Shown here: positions 44,208-54,065 of the stretch, piece by piece
How the letters are laid out: each line of letters starts with the position of its first letter
Position numbering within the stretch: position 1 is the first letter of the stretch
From: Marinobacter litoralis
GTDB lineage: Bacteria > Pseudomonadota > Gammaproteobacteria > Pseudomonadales > Oleiphilaceae
Direction: 5' to 3'
Assembly: GCF_016427555.1 (NCBI RefSeq)
Contig: NZ_JAELVS010000007.1
Coordinates: 59,781-123,780, forward strand
Length of the DNA: 64,000 nt
The notes under the pieces: model-generated
What the model was told of the DNA's origin: nothing
What the model saw: the letters and a program-made list of their open reading frames with translations, nothing else
Database searches by the model: none
Program-made: the position numbers and the translations under genes

Positions 44208-44960
44208 CGACCGATCGGAGCCGTCAGAGTCGCGGGATTGAAGGCCAGCTTTCAGTTCCGCTACTTCCATTTCTTGCTGTTCGATAAAGTGCATCGACAT
44301 TTCAAAGCTGTTTCGGGTGAATTCCAGTACCTTTTTGAAGCCTTCGTCTGACAGGTTTCGAGCGTTGTCATGACGGCGGAAGATGTTGATGAATTCACGC
44401 TCCCGTTCGAACTGCAAGGGAATGCGGCCGATGCCCCAATCGTTCAATATTTGCCAGACCTCGGGGTTATAGTTCCGGGTAGTGCGCATGATGAAAGGGA
44501 TGGGGTCGTTGCGGGCAACCAGTGCCGCAAACCGCAAGATCAGCTCGAAGGAGAGGGTGGCGGTGCCGTTTTCGATGGCTTCCAGCAGCGATTTGTCTTT
44601 AAGGTTCAGTGCCTCGCTCATTTCGGACAGCGTCAGGCCCGCGACTTCCCGAATGTCTTTAAGGGATTGGCCTGTGGCCAGCATCGCCCTCAGTTGATCC
44701 TGCGAATTGACCAGAACCTTACCTACTTTTAGCGAGGTATCGGTGGCACGGGCACCGAGTTTAAGAGCCGAGCCGGTGAAGCCGACAATACGATCCAGAA
44801 TCCGGTCAGAGGACTTGGCCCGTGCATCGGGCGCTGGTGTCAGGCTTTCGGCTTCTTCCATGGAACGCATGGCGTGCAGCGCATCCAGCAGCATGCTCTG
44901 GAACACCTGCGCCTTTTTATAACTGTCGCGCTGACCTCCGGAAGGAGCCTTGTCGGGCAT
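44196..44960 (-). CDS. XRE-family helix-turn-helix protein
   Basis: This 254-residue protein has a central Xre/Cro-type DNA-binding domain: [21 protein letters not shown] then [24 protein letters not shown]. The flanking regions are helical. The C-terminus ([29 protein letters not shown] onward) is specific to a proteobacterial group without known targets. I chose ATG 44960, four bases after the prc stop, with GAGG inside the end of prc; a TTG at 44990 is possible. The close spacing points to co-expression with prc. Its target is unknown. Confidence 0.85.
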   Translation of the reverse strand: MPDKAPSGGQRDSYKKAQVFQSMLLDALHAMRSMEEAESLTPAPDARAKSSDRILDRIVGFTGSALKLGARATDTSLKVGKVLVNSQDQLRAMLATGQSLKDIREVAGLTLSEMSEALNLKDKSLLEAIENGTATLSFELILRFAALVARNDPIPFIMRTTRNYNPEVWQILNDWGIGRIPLQFEREREFINIFRRHDNARNLSDEGFKKVLEFTRNSFEMSMHFIEQQEMEVAELKAGLQSRDSDGSDRSSGK

Positions 44961-44964
44961 GGCT

Positions 44965-47139
44965 TCAGGGTACCTCTGTTTTGGCTGCAAACTGCGTGGG
45001 CGCGAGGATAGAGGCCATGCGCTGATCTAATTCCAGTAGATCTGCCATGATGTGGCCGCCCTCACGGATGACAAAATCCAGCTCGTCGTCGGTTTTGTCC
45101 GGATCTGCAACTTGCGCGTCCTGCCAGTCTTCAAGTTCTTCCAGCGTTTCGAACGGGGCTTCTCCGCGAAGTTCACGACGTGCGTTGGCGATGGTCAGGC
45201 GTGTGCTTTCGATTTGATTGTGATGTGCTGTCCGCTCGTCAAGATTGAGGCTAACGTAGTCAATCTGACGCTGCTGGGTCAGGAAGTCGATTTCCTTTTG
45301 CAGCAAGCTGAACTCCGGGCTGGCATTGAACCGGTCGTCGTGCCGTGTCCGAAGCTCGTCGATAATGCCGCTGAAATCGAAGTATCGGGTGTGTGGCACG
45401 GCCTCGATCTGGTCCCAGGGCAGGGCGTGGTCAAGGGCGTCCTCACCAATTCTCGATTTATCGATGCGTGACGGTATTTCGATGTCAGGAATCACGCCTT
45501 TGTGTTGGGTTGATCCGCCGGACACCCGGTAGAACTTGGACTGGGTGATTTTAAGCTGACCGTGGTTCAGCGGCCGAACAGCCTGAACGGTGCCCTTGCC
45601 GAAGGTTTGCGAGCCTACCACCAGGCCGCGACCGTAGTCCTGAATGGCACCGGCAAAAATTTCAGACGCTGAGGCGCTCATGCGGTTAACCAGGACCACC
45701 AACGGACCATCATAGGAAACGGTCGGATCTCTATCGTCCAATACCTGAACGTCGTTGTTGGCGTTACGAATTTGCACCGTTGGGCCTTTGTCGATGAACA
45801 GGCCCACGAGGTCGTTGGCTTCATGCAGCGCGCCACCGCCGTTGTTGCGCAAGTCCATGACAATGCCATCGACACCGTCTTGTTTCAGTTCCTCAATCAG
45901 TCTGCGAACGTCTCGGGTGGTGCTCTTGTAGTTCGGGTCGCCGGCTTGCATGGCCTGAAAGTCGGCATAGAAGGTCGGAATGGTGATGACGCCAATGTTG
46001 TAGGTGGCACCACTGCGATCCAGTTGAATGATGTCTTTGCTGGCGCTCTGTTCTTCCAGTTTCACCTCATCGCGGCTGATGGCAATGCTGCGGGTGATGG
46101 TCTCATCCGAAGCGTTCGCCGGGATAACTTCCAGCGTTACGATGGAGTTGCGAGGGCCGCGAATCAGGTCAACTACCTCATCGAGGCGCCAGCCAATCAC
46201 GTTCACCGGTTTCTCGTCTTCCTGGGCGACGGAAACAATGCGGTCTGCAGGTTGCAATTGGCCTTGCTTGGAGGCGGGGCCTCCGGGAACCAACCGAACC
46301 ACTTTGGTGTATTCGTTATCGGATTGCAGAACCGCGCCAATGCCTTCTAAAGACAGGCTCATGTTGATATTGAAATTCTCCGAGGTGCGCGGAGAAAAGT
46401 ACGAAGTGTGCGGATCCCACATGCCGGTAAACGCGTTCATGTAGGCCTGAAAAGCGTCCTCGCTGCGGGCTTGATAGGCGCGTTTGAGCTGGCCTTCGTA
46501 GCGGCGCATCAATGTTTCTTCGATGGCGTCGTCATCGGCACCATTCAAACGCTGAGCCAGCACCGCGTTTTTAATGCGTTTGATCCAGAGCGTGTCCAAG
46601 GCCGCTTTGTCGGCCTCCCATGGAGCTTCTGATCGATCAACGCGGATTTTCTCGTCGGTACTGAAATCCAGTTCCGATACGCCCGCCTTGATGATTTCTT
46701 TGGCAAATTTCAGGCGTTCTATAATGCGCTGTTGGACCAGGTTATAGATATCGAAACCGGGTTGCAGCTGTCCGGTTTTGAGTGCCGAGCCCAAACGGCC
46801 TTTGACCTTGCTGAGTGCGTCAATATCTTGTTGTGTGAGATAAATACGCTGGCTGTCTAGGTAGTTGAGGTACGCGTCGAAGACGTCCCCTGAGAGTTCA
46901 TCACTGATGCCGAGGTCGCGGAAATGAGTGAACTGCAACTGGCGGGCAATAAGAATATTGGCCCGAGCCTGATCAATGGTCGGTGACACCGGTTGATAGG
47001 TTGCTGGTTCTTCAATCTTTGCGTGTAGTCCGGATAAACCGGGAACAAGCAGCGCAAGGCCTAACGCGGCACTTAGTCCGGCAACTTTCAGAAAGGAGGA
47101 CCGATGGTTACGCGTGGCGGCATTTTCCGCAATGGTCAT
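44965..47139 (-). CDS. prc: Tail-specific (carboxy-terminal processing) protease
   Basis: This 724-residue periplasmic S41 protease, like E. coli Prc (about 680), processes lipoproteins and peptidoglycan hydrolases. A signal sequence (AALGLALLVPGLSGLHA) is followed by an N-terminal helical domain, a PDZ domain (about 240-320, MSLSLEGIGAVLQ, VPGGPASKQGQL), and the catalytic domain with the Ser in MSASASEIFAGAIQDYGRG and the Lys in TFGKGTVQ. The C-terminal DUF3340-type region ends near the stop. The HTH gene follows four nt downstream. It is preceded by about 240 nt without a gene. Confidence 0.94.
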   Translation of the reverse strand: MTIAENAATRNHRSSFLKVAGLSAALGLALLVPGLSGLHAKIEEPATYQPVSPTIDQARANILIARQLQFTHFRDLGISDELSGDVFDAYLNYLDSQRIYLTQQDIDALSKVKGRLGSALKTGQLQPGFDIYNLVQQRIIERLKFAKEIIKAGVSELDFSTDEKIRVDRSEAPWEADKAALDTLWIKRIKNAVLAQRLNGADDDAIEETLMRRYEGQLKRAYQARSEDAFQAYMNAFTGMWDPHTSYFSPRTSENFNINMSLSLEGIGAVLQSDNEYTKVVRLVPGGPASKQGQLQPADRIVSVAQEDEKPVNVIGWRLDEVVDLIRGPRNSIVTLEVIPANASDETITRSIAISRDEVKLEEQSASKDIIQLDRSGATYNIGVITIPTFYADFQAMQAGDPNYKSTTRDVRRLIEELKQDGVDGIVMDLRNNGGGALHEANDLVGLFIDKGPTVQIRNANNDVQVLDDRDPTVSYDGPLVVLVNRMSASASEIFAGAIQDYGRGLVVGSQTFGKGTVQAVRPLNHGQLKITQSKFYRVSGGSTQHKGVIPDIEIPSRIDKSRIGEDALDHALPWDQIEAVPHTRYFDFSGIIDELRTRHDDRFNASPEFSLLQKEIDFLTQQRQIDYVSLNLDERTAHHNQIESTRLTIANARRELRGEAPFETLEELEDWQDAQVADPDKTDDELDFVIREGGHIMADLLELDQRMASILAPTQFAAKTEVP

Positions 47140-47380
47140 ATAAACATACCTGGCGATACTGGGTTGTTTTATGACTGCCGAGTAAATTGGCAGTGTTATT
47201 ACCCGTGATTAGTCAATTTATTGTAGGCAACTGCTACATTCGTTGCCATAGGCTAGCGGTTTAGCTTAGTGACAATATGTCCATATAGGTTGCAGTGCGG
47301 TAAAAAATCGTGGGCTGAAAAAAGGCAGGCAATCGAAAGATAGGGAAACGACCGGAGGAAGAACCTCCGGTCGGAAGGGC
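47140..47380. other. Intergenic region between fad operon end and prc
   Basis: These 241 bases lie downstream of the beta-oxidation operon and upstream of prc, both on the minus strand. The only clear structure is the hairpin at 47349-47373 near the fad end. The prc-proximal AT-rich stretch should hold its promoter but I see no convincing -35/-10 pair. Confidence 0.4.
47349..47373 (-). terminator. Probable terminator of the beta-oxidation operon
   Basis: Perfect 10-bp arms, CGACCGGAGG and CCTCCGGTCG, enclose a 5-nt loop 8 nt past the FadB-like stop. On the minus strand it is followed by TTTCCC, a weak U-tract, so efficiency is uncertain. Confidence 0.6.
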
Positions 47381-49531
47381 TTACGCGAATATTTCGTTCT
47401 TCTCGGCTTTTTCCAGTAACAGGGCGGGTGGTGTGAACCGATCACCGAATTGAACTGTCAGCTCCTGAGCGCGTTCTGCGAACTTACGCACACCGTACTG
47501 GTTCACGAACTGAATAGCGCCACCGGTCCAGGGGGCGTATCCAATACCGAAGATGCTGCCAATGTTGGCGTCTGCTACCGTGCGGAGAACGCCTTCTTCC
47601 AGACAGCGGATGGTTTCAATCGCTTGGATGAACAGAATGCGGTCTTTCAGATCCTGCAGCTTAACCTTGCGTGCCTCGTCTTGATCGACATACAGGTTTT
47701 CAAGTTCTGGCCAAAGGTGTTTCTTGCCTTTCTCAGGGTATTCATAGAAGCCGGCACCAGCGGCTTTGCCTTTGCGGCCGTGGGTATCAACCATGGCATC
47801 GACGATGGCTTCAGCCGGATGTGGCTGCCAGGTTCGGCCGGCAGCTGCCGCATCTTTCTGTGCTTCGGCGCGCACGTGTTGTAACAGCGTCAGGCTCACC
47901 TCGTCAGAAATCGTCAGAGGGCCAACCGGCATGCCGGCCAACAGTCCTGCGTTTTCGATGCTGGCGGGATGAATGCCTTCGGCCAGCATGCCGATACCTT
48001 CATCAACGAAGGTGCCGAACACCCGTGAGGTAAAGAAACCGCGGCTGTCGTTTACGACGATGGGGGTTTTGCCGATCTGTTGCACGTAGTCAAACGCACG
48101 GGCCAGGGTTTCATCGGAGGTTTTTTCGCCCACAATGATTTCCACCAGTTGCATCTTGTCCACCGGTGAGAAGAAGTGCAGGCCGATGAAATTATCGGGC
48201 TTGGCGGAGGCTTCTGCCAACTGCGTGATGGGGATGGTCGAGGTATTGGACGCGAAGATGCCGTTGGCGGCCATTTTCGGCTCGGCTTCCTGAGTGACCT
48301 TGGATTTCAGGTCGCTGTCTTCAAAAACGGCCTCGATGATGAGGTCACAGTTCTCCAGATCATCCGCTGATGCGGTCGCAGTGATGCGACTCAAGATGGC
48401 TTCTTTTTCGGCTTCGGTCATTCGGCCACGGCTGACTTTCTTAGCCAGTAGCTTTTCGGAATAGCTTTTGCCTTTTTCGGCATTTTCAACCGATACATCT
48501 TTCAGTACTACCTCGATGCCACGGATGGCGGTGGAATAAGCAATGCCGGCACCCATCATGCCCGCACCCAGAACCCCCACTTTCTTGAAGGATGCCTTGT
48601 CAACGCCCTCGGGACGACTACCGCCGGCTTTGATGGCGTTCAGCTGGAACCAGAAGGTGTTTGTCATGTTCTTGGCGACTTGGCCGGTGACCAGTTCGGC
48701 AAAGTAGCGGGTTTCGATCAGACTACCGTTGTCGAAATCTACTTGCGCACCTTCTACGGCCGCTGCCAGGATCCGCTCCGGTGCCGGGTAACAACCTTTG
48801 GTTTTCTCACGCAGCATCGCCGGCGCGATGGACAGCTTCTGCGCCATTGCCGGGTGGCTCGGCGCCCCGCCAGGCATTTTGAAGCCTTTTTTATCCCACG
48901 GCTGCTCGCACTTGGGGTTGGCTTCGATAAAGGCTCGTGCTTTGCTGAGCAGTTCCTCGTGCGAGGCCGCCAAGTCATCAATAATGCCGGCCTTCAGAGC
49001 TGCCTTTGGAGCCAATTTTTTGCCTTCCATGAGCAGCGGGAAAGAGGCTTCCAAACCGATCATTCGCGGCAGGCGCTGGGTGCCGCCACCGCCGGGAAGC
49101 AGGCCGAGGCTGACTTCGGGCAGGCCTAACTGAATGCTGTCGTTGTCCAGAACAACCCGGTGATGACAGGCCAGAGCGATTTCGAAACCGCCACCCAGAG
49201 CTGAGCCATTAATGGCGGCAACCACGGGTTTTCCGCAGGTTTCGAGAATTCGCATGTTGGCCTTCAGGCCATCAACCATGTCTTCGAATTCTTTGGCTTG
49301 TTCGCGGGTGACCTGGTGGATTTCGTTCAGATCACCGCCGGCAAAGAAGGTTTTCTTGGCGGACGCGATGATGATGCCTTTGATGTTGTCCAGATCCGCC
49401 TGCACCTTTTGGGCCGTCACGGTCAGAGCGGTCCGGAACTCACTGTTCATGGTGTTGGCAGACTGGCCTGGCATGTCGATGGTCAGGGTGAGAATCTGGT
49501 CTGAACCCAGGTCGTACTTGATAGCTGTCAT
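47381..49531 (-). CDS. Fatty acid oxidation complex alpha subunit (enoyl-CoA hydratase/3-hydroxyacyl-CoA dehydrogenase)
   Basis: This 716-residue bifunctional enzyme carries out the hydration and NAD-dependent oxidation steps of beta-oxidation. The N-terminal crotonase domain has FFAGGDLNEI (oxyanion hole), NGSALGGGFEIALACH, and the catalytic Glu region GLPEVSLGLLPGGGGTQRLPR in two adjoining blocks. The dehydrogenase domain has the nucleotide-binding VGVLGAGMMGAGIAY, the catalytic His in GLHFFSPVDKMQLVEI, and a C-terminal 3HCDH segment. Length is between FadB (729) and FadJ (714) of E. coli. It follows a thiolase gene by 27 nt, so a complete FadBA-like pair is encoded. Confidence 0.93.
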   Translation of the reverse strand: MTAIKYDLGSDQILTLTIDMPGQSANTMNSEFRTALTVTAQKVQADLDNIKGIIIASAKKTFFAGGDLNEIHQVTREQAKEFEDMVDGLKANMRILETCGKPVVAAINGSALGGGFEIALACHHRVVLDNDSIQLGLPEVSLGLLPGGGGTQRLPRMIGLEASFPLLMEGKKLAPKAALKAGIIDDLAASHEELLSKARAFIEANPKCEQPWDKKGFKMPGGAPSHPAMAQKLSIAPAMLREKTKGCYPAPERILAAAVEGAQVDFDNGSLIETRYFAELVTGQVAKNMTNTFWFQLNAIKAGGSRPEGVDKASFKKVGVLGAGMMGAGIAYSTAIRGIEVVLKDVSVENAEKGKSYSEKLLAKKVSRGRMTEAEKEAILSRITATASADDLENCDLIIEAVFEDSDLKSKVTQEAEPKMAANGIFASNTSTIPITQLAEASAKPDNFIGLHFFSPVDKMQLVEIIVGEKTSDETLARAFDYVQQIGKTPIVVNDSRGFFTSRVFGTFVDEGIGMLAEGIHPASIENAGLLAGMPVGPLTISDEVSLTLLQHVRAEAQKDAAAAGRTWQPHPAEAIVDAMVDTHGRKGKAAGAGFYEYPEKGKKHLWPELENLYVDQDEARKVKLQDLKDRILFIQAIETIRCLEEGVLRTVADANIGSIFGIGYAPWTGGAIQFVNQYGVRKFAERAQELTVQFGDRFTPPALLLEKAEKNEIFA

Positions 49532-49558
49532 GGTCTGTTCCTTATTGTGAAAGTGGGT

Positions 49559-50767
49559 TCAAACGCGTTCGATGATGGTGGCAATGCCCATGCCGCCGCC
49601 GACACACAGCGTGGCCAGGCCGTAGCGGAGTTCCCGGCGCTCAAGTTCATCGAGGAGGGTGCCGAGAATCATGGCGCCGGTTGCCCCCAGAGGGTGGCCC
49701 ATGGCGATGGCGCCGCCGTTTACGTTCACTTTCTCGTCCGGAACGGACAATTCTTTTTGGAAGCGCATTACAACGGAGGCAAAGGCTTCGTTTACTTCAA
49801 ACAGGTCGATGTCGTCGATGGACAACCCGGCTTTTTCCAGAGCCTTGCGAGCAGCGGGTGCAGGGCCGGTCAGCATGATGGTGGGGTCGGTGCTGGTCAC
49901 GGCCGTGGCGACAATGCGGGCTCGCGGCTTAAGGCCGAGTTCTTTTCCTTTGGTTTCGCTGCCGATCAGCAGGGCTGTTGCGCCATCTACAATGCCTGAC
50001 GAGTTACCGGCGTGGTGTACGTGGTTGATCTTCTCGACGTAGTGGTATTTTTCGCGGGCAACGCTATCGAAGCCCATCTCGCCCATCATCTGGAAAGACG
50101 GTTTGAGGCCGGATAAGGACTCCACTGTGGTGTTGCTGCGAATGAATTCGTCGTGATCCAGAATGGTGACGCCGTTTTGGTCGGTCACCGGTACGATTGA
50201 TTTTGTGAAATAGCCGTTCTCCCATGCATTGGCGGCTTTCTGTTGGGAGCGCACCGCAAAGTTATCAACATCTGCGCGACTGAATCCCTCGAGGGTGGCG
50301 ATCAGATCGGCGCCGATGCCCTGCGGCATGAACCCGGTTTCGAGGTTGGTGGCGGGGTCAGTGGCCCACGCGCCGCCGTCAGAGCCCATCGGTACGCGGG
50401 ACATGGCCTCGACGCCTCCGGCAACAACAAGATCTTCCCAGCCCGAACGCACTTTCATGGCTGCGAGGTTCACCGCTTCCAACCCAGACGCGCAGAAGCG
50501 GTTGAGCGTGACACCCGCTACTTTCTCATCCCAACCAATGGCAAGCGCGGCGGTCTTGGCGATATCGGCGCCCTGATCACCGACGGCGGTCACACAGCCC
50601 ATCACAATGTCATCAACCTGCGCGGTATCGAGGTGATTACGCTCCCGCAGGGCTTCAAGCACAGAACCTAGTAGAGTGATGGGTTTGACGCTGTGCAGTG
50701 AACCGTCTTTCTTGCCGCGTCCGCGTGGGGTTCGGACTGCATCAAAGATATACGCCTCGGTGGACAT
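49559..50767 (-). CDS. Acetyl-CoA C-acyltransferase (thiolase, FadA-like)
   Basis: This 402-residue thiolase releases acetyl-CoA at the end of each beta-oxidation cycle. The nucleophilic Cys92 is in [12 protein letters not shown], the His in [14 protein letters not shown], and the second catalytic Cys in [12 protein letters not shown] chose ATG 50767 with AGAGGA upstream, giving the usual N-terminus [13 protein letters not shown]; an upstream in-frame start at 50809 lacks this site. It is the first gene of the operon with the alpha subunit. No fatty-acid regulator is encoded in the immediate vicinity. Confidence 0.94.
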   Translation of the reverse strand: MSTEAYIFDAVRTPRGRGKKDGSLHSVKPITLLGSVLEALRERNHLDTAQVDDIVMGCVTAVGDQGADIAKTAALAIGWDEKVAGVTLNRFCASGLEAVNLAAMKVRSGWEDLVVAGGVEAMSRVPMGSDGGAWATDPATNLETGFMPQGIGADLIATLEGFSRADVDNFAVRSQQKAANAWENGYFTKSIVPVTDQNGVTILDHDEFIRSNTTVESLSGLKPSFQMMGEMGFDSVAREKYHYVEKINHVHHAGNSSGIVDGATALLIGSETKGKELGLKPRARIVATAVTSTDPTIMLTGPAPAARKALEKAGLSIDDIDLFEVNEAFASVVMRFQKELSVPDEKVNVNGGAIAMGHPLGATGAMILGTLLDELERRELRYGLATLCVGGGMGIATIIERV

Positions 50768-50901
50768 GCTCGTTCCTCTGTTCGTTGTTGTATGGAATAC
50801 GTCAGTCATCTAACCATAGCCGTAATAGTGTGTGAGGAGTAATGACAGCGGCTGCCAATCCGATTGACCTTTTTGCTCAGGAAAAGCCTTGCCGTAGAAA
50901 C

Positions 50902-50937
50902 AAAAAATCCCTGACCGGATTGCCGTTCAGGGATTTA
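50902..50937 (-). terminator. Rho-independent terminator after the DUF349 gene
   Basis: On the minus strand a 9-bp stem (AATCCCTGA with TCAGGGATT, 12-nt loop) is followed by TTTTTTG. It ends the DUF349 transcript before the thiolase gene. Confidence 0.8.
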
Positions 50938-50959
50938 GAAGGGAGCTAGAAAGTTGAGG

Positions 50960-53425
50960 TCAGCTGGCTTGTGTCAGGCTGGTTAGAGCCTGGCTCAGGC
51001 GCTCTGCGTTCTCGTGCGAAGTGTCTTCGACTTCCGGATGCAGGCACCAGAGTGCCACCAGCTTCTCCAGCTCTTGGGTGGGAGAGGCGTTGTCGGTGCT
51101 GCCCATGCCATCGCTCAGGCGTTGAACCTGAATCTCCATCCGGCGCGCTTGGTCTTGATCAGGGGTTGGTGCCCCGGTCAGGATTTCTGCCCGGATAGCA
51201 AGGTCTCGGCCGTTGATCGGGCCGGAGGCTTTAGTCAGATCAAACCAGTGCTTGGGTGCGGCTTCGTGCGATAGCTTCTGCTGAACTTTGTCGCTGATGA
51301 GAGCTTGCCAGGCTGCGATAGTCTTCTGGAATTTCTTGAGCTCCGCTGCCTGGTTGATCTTTTGTTTAAGCTGCTGAACTTGCTCTTTAACCGCTGGGGA
51401 CAAAGGTTCACCTGACAGCGGCTGGATGGCTTGGCGGGCTTCATCCACAAGCGCCTCATCCGCATCGGCACCAATGCTCTCAAACTTGTTTAAAACTGCC
51501 TGAGCGTTTTGATCGGCCCGCTGGCTGGCCTGTTGTTGCTCAGTACGCTGGGCCTCACGGCGGGCGAAAATTTGGTCGCAGGCCTTGCGGAATGCTTGCC
51601 ACATCTTTCGGTCTTCGCGGTGCCGTGTAATGCCAATGCTGGTCCATTCCGATTGCAAGGATTTTGCTTGATCCATGGCTTCTTGCAGAGGCTCATGATC
51701 AATTAGCGCTAGGGCCCGCTCTACAATCGACTGCTTCAGGGCCTCGTTTTTTTTGCGTTCCTCATCCAATGGCTGTTCCAGTCGTTTGAGTAATTCATCG
51801 AATTGCTTCTGCACAGACCGGTTGTTCCGGAAGTCTACCGGCCAGGCTTCTTTCCACTCCTGTCTTGCAGTTTGGTAGATGCGTTCGATGGCTTTCCAGT
51901 CAATAGCTGTCCAATCCGCGTTTTCCAGGAAATTGGACAGCTCATCGCAAATCGCCTGGCGTTTATCCAGATTGGCCTGCTTCAGGTCGGACTTGGCTTC
52001 AAAATAGGCCTTACAGGGTTCGTACGCCTGATCGGACGCGGCTTTGAAACGGGTCCAAAGAGTTCGGTCAGAAGAGCCGCCCAGGTTGCGCCATTCGCCT
52101 TGCAGCTCCTTGATACGCTCAGCCTTGGCTTCCGGGTCCATCGGCTGTTCAGCAAGATACTCCATTTGCTCGCACAGGGCGATTTGCTTGGGTTCGGTTG
52201 CAAAACCTTGCCAGTCGCTCAGCTCCCGGAATTGGCCAGTCAACAACTGCATGCGTGCTTGAAGGTTTTTCCGGTGGGTGTGGTCCAGCTGTTGGTAAAG
52301 ATTTTGCGCAGTTTTGAACAGCTGTTTGGATTCTTTGAATTGGCGAGCTTCAAGGGCGGCTTCCAATTCTGGCAACGCGGCTTTCAGATTGCTCGCGATC
52401 TCCAGCTGTTTTTCGCGCTGACCCTCGTTTTGCTTGGGTGCTTGCCGTTTGCCCGTGAGCTTCCGTACCTGAACCAGGGAAGCCGGCTGAGGAAGATCCG
52501 CCGGCCATTCCATTTGCTGGAGCAATTCGGTTGCTTGTGTTCGGTGTTCGTTTGTAGCTTCGCCGGATTCAGCCGCTTGGGCCAGGGTGGTCAAAGTGTC
52601 CTTTTCTTGTGCCAGCCAACGAACGGCGTTCAGATAGCTGCGGAGCGCCTGCATCAGTTGTTCGTAGGTTTTCTGCTCGCTTTTCTCAACGGCAGTGTCT
52701 CGTGTTGCTTCCAGCCAACGGTTCTCTTGTGTTTTCTGGAGAGCATCAAGAGAAGACGGGGAAGGTAGATCATGCGCGTCTTGCTGCTTCATACCCGCGA
52801 GGGTGTTCTGGAGCAATTCGAGCGTTTCGGCACGCTGGCGCGCCTGTTCTTGCTGGCGAGCTTCTTCCTGCTGGGCCTGTTCAATTTGCTGCAAGCGCTT
52901 CTGGCACTCGTGCACGGCTTCCAGAAAGAGTTGCGATTGCTCAGAGCTGGCATCGTCTTTGACCGCCCGCCATTGGTCTTGTAAAGCGTCGAGGCGGGCT
53001 TTGAACAGTTTGGTGTTTTCACTGTTAGCCTGATCCCTGGCTTGTGCTACCAGGTCATTGAGTCGCTGGCGCTTCGCCGCTTCCTGAGCTTGCCGTTCAC
53101 GTAAACCCTGCAGCGATTGCCGAACGGTCTGATACACGCTTTTATCCCGGCCTTTCGAGTTTTTCTGAACCTGTTGAAGCAATGCTTCGTCTTGCAGCCC
53201 TTTGGCTGCTTCAAGCCTGATGGACGCGGTAACACCCTCTATGGCCAGCGTTGCCAAAACCGATTGCTCAGGGCTGCTTGCAAGCTGGTGTTGCTGAGCT
53301 TCCCGAAGTTCGTTGCGTTGGTCTACCTCGGCCGGCTGTTTTGCTTCAGGCTTAACTTGAGGGTTGGAACTGGCGGTCGCTTTTGTCTTGCGGGACTTGA
53401 ACAGTTTCTGAATAAATGCAGCCAT
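50960..53425 (-). CDS. DUF349-repeat protein
   Basis: This 821-residue cytoplasmic protein is almost entirely helical and very rich in Gln, Glu, Lys and Ala. DUF349 modules recur: blocks of the kind LQGEWRNLGGSSDRTLWTRFKAASDQAY and LQSEWTSIGITRHREDRKMWQAFRKACDQIF, separated by about 70-90 residues with alternating coiled-coil stretches. The family occurs across gammaproteobacteria and has no firmly assigned function. I chose ATG 53425 (MAAFIQKLFKSRK) rather than an upstream start, since AAGGA lies just before it. It diverges from recX and ends in a terminator. Confidence 0.85.
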   Translation of the reverse strand: MAAFIQKLFKSRKTKATASSNPQVKPEAKQPAEVDQRNELREAQQHQLASSPEQSVLATLAIEGVTASIRLEAAKGLQDEALLQQVQKNSKGRDKSVYQTVRQSLQGLRERQAQEAAKRQRLNDLVAQARDQANSENTKLFKARLDALQDQWRAVKDDASSEQSQLFLEAVHECQKRLQQIEQAQQEEARQQEQARQRAETLELLQNTLAGMKQQDAHDLPSPSSLDALQKTQENRWLEATRDTAVEKSEQKTYEQLMQALRSYLNAVRWLAQEKDTLTTLAQAAESGEATNEHRTQATELLQQMEWPADLPQPASLVQVRKLTGKRQAPKQNEGQREKQLEIASNLKAALPELEAALEARQFKESKQLFKTAQNLYQQLDHTHRKNLQARMQLLTGQFRELSDWQGFATEPKQIALCEQMEYLAEQPMDPEAKAERIKELQGEWRNLGGSSDRTLWTRFKAASDQAYEPCKAYFEAKSDLKQANLDKRQAICDELSNFLENADWTAIDWKAIERIYQTARQEWKEAWPVDFRNNRSVQKQFDELLKRLEQPLDEERKKNEALKQSIVERALALIDHEPLQEAMDQAKSLQSEWTSIGITRHREDRKMWQAFRKACDQIFARREAQRTEQQQASQRADQNAQAVLNKFESIGADADEALVDEARQAIQPLSGEPLSPAVKEQVQQLKQKINQAAELKKFQKTIAAWQALISDKVQQKLSHEAAPKHWFDLTKASGPINGRDLAIRAEILTGAPTPDQDQARRMEIQVQRLSDGMGSTDNASPTQELEKLVALWCLHPEVEDTSHENAERLSQALTSLTQAS

Positions 53426-53567
53426 AAAAGGTATCCTTCGGGATTGAGACCAGTCTGCGGTGGCGGCAGAGTGCCCACCACCGGCCATCGGCATGATTAA
53501 GATGCCGGATAGTTGAAACATTGGGCGCTAGTCTAGCGTTTAGCTGGCGCATGCGGGAAGGGGCTGT

Positions 53568-54065
53568 ATGGGAAAAGATTCAAAACACGACGATCCGGAA
53601 TATAAAGCCCGCTCGGCAGCGTTGCGCTTGTTGGCGCGCCGGGAGCACAGTCGTCAGGAGCTTTCGTTGAAGTTGCGGCAAAGGCAAATCGAACAGCCAC
53701 TGATTGACCAAGTGCTTGATGAGTACGAAGAGGAAGGTTGGTTGGATGACTACCGCTTTGCGGATGTTTACAGTCGTCAGCGCATGGATGCTGGCTATGG
53801 CCCGGTACGCATTACCGCAGAACTGCAGCAACGAGGCGTTTATTTTCGCCCGGCGAGCCTTGAGGAAAAGAGTGATGCGGATTGGGTGAGGGCTGCGGCG
53901 GAGTTGCGCGAAAAGCGTTTCGGGCTTACTCGGTTAAGCGACGACCTGGATGAGAAACTGCGGCAGGCAAGATTTCTGGCCCGTCGCGGTTTTTCGTCCG
54001 CTCAGGTGGAGCGAGCGCTACAGCTCGACGATGCCGAGCAGCTTTGGGGTGGTGATGAGCTCTAA
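53568..54065 (+). CDS. recX: Regulatory protein RecX
   Basis: This 165-residue protein is an inhibitor of RecA filament extension. Family features are the helical repeats with ALRLLARREHSRQELSLKL, VLDEYEEEGWLDDYRFADVY, RMDAGYGPVRITAELQQRGV and ARFLARRGFSSAQVERAL, each a RecX hallmark. RecX is usually encoded directly after recA, but here the neighbours are a DUF349 gene and mltF. It converges with mltF and overlaps it by 4 nt. Whether this is the genome's only recX cannot be told. Confidence 0.93.
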   Translation: MGKDSKHDDPEYKARSAALRLLARREHSRQELSLKLRQRQIEQPLIDQVLDEYEEEGWLDDYRFADVYSRQRMDAGYGPVRITAELQQRGVYFRPASLEEKSDADWVRAAAELREKRFGLTRLSDDLDEKLRQARFLARRGFSSAQVERALQLDDAEQLWGGDEL

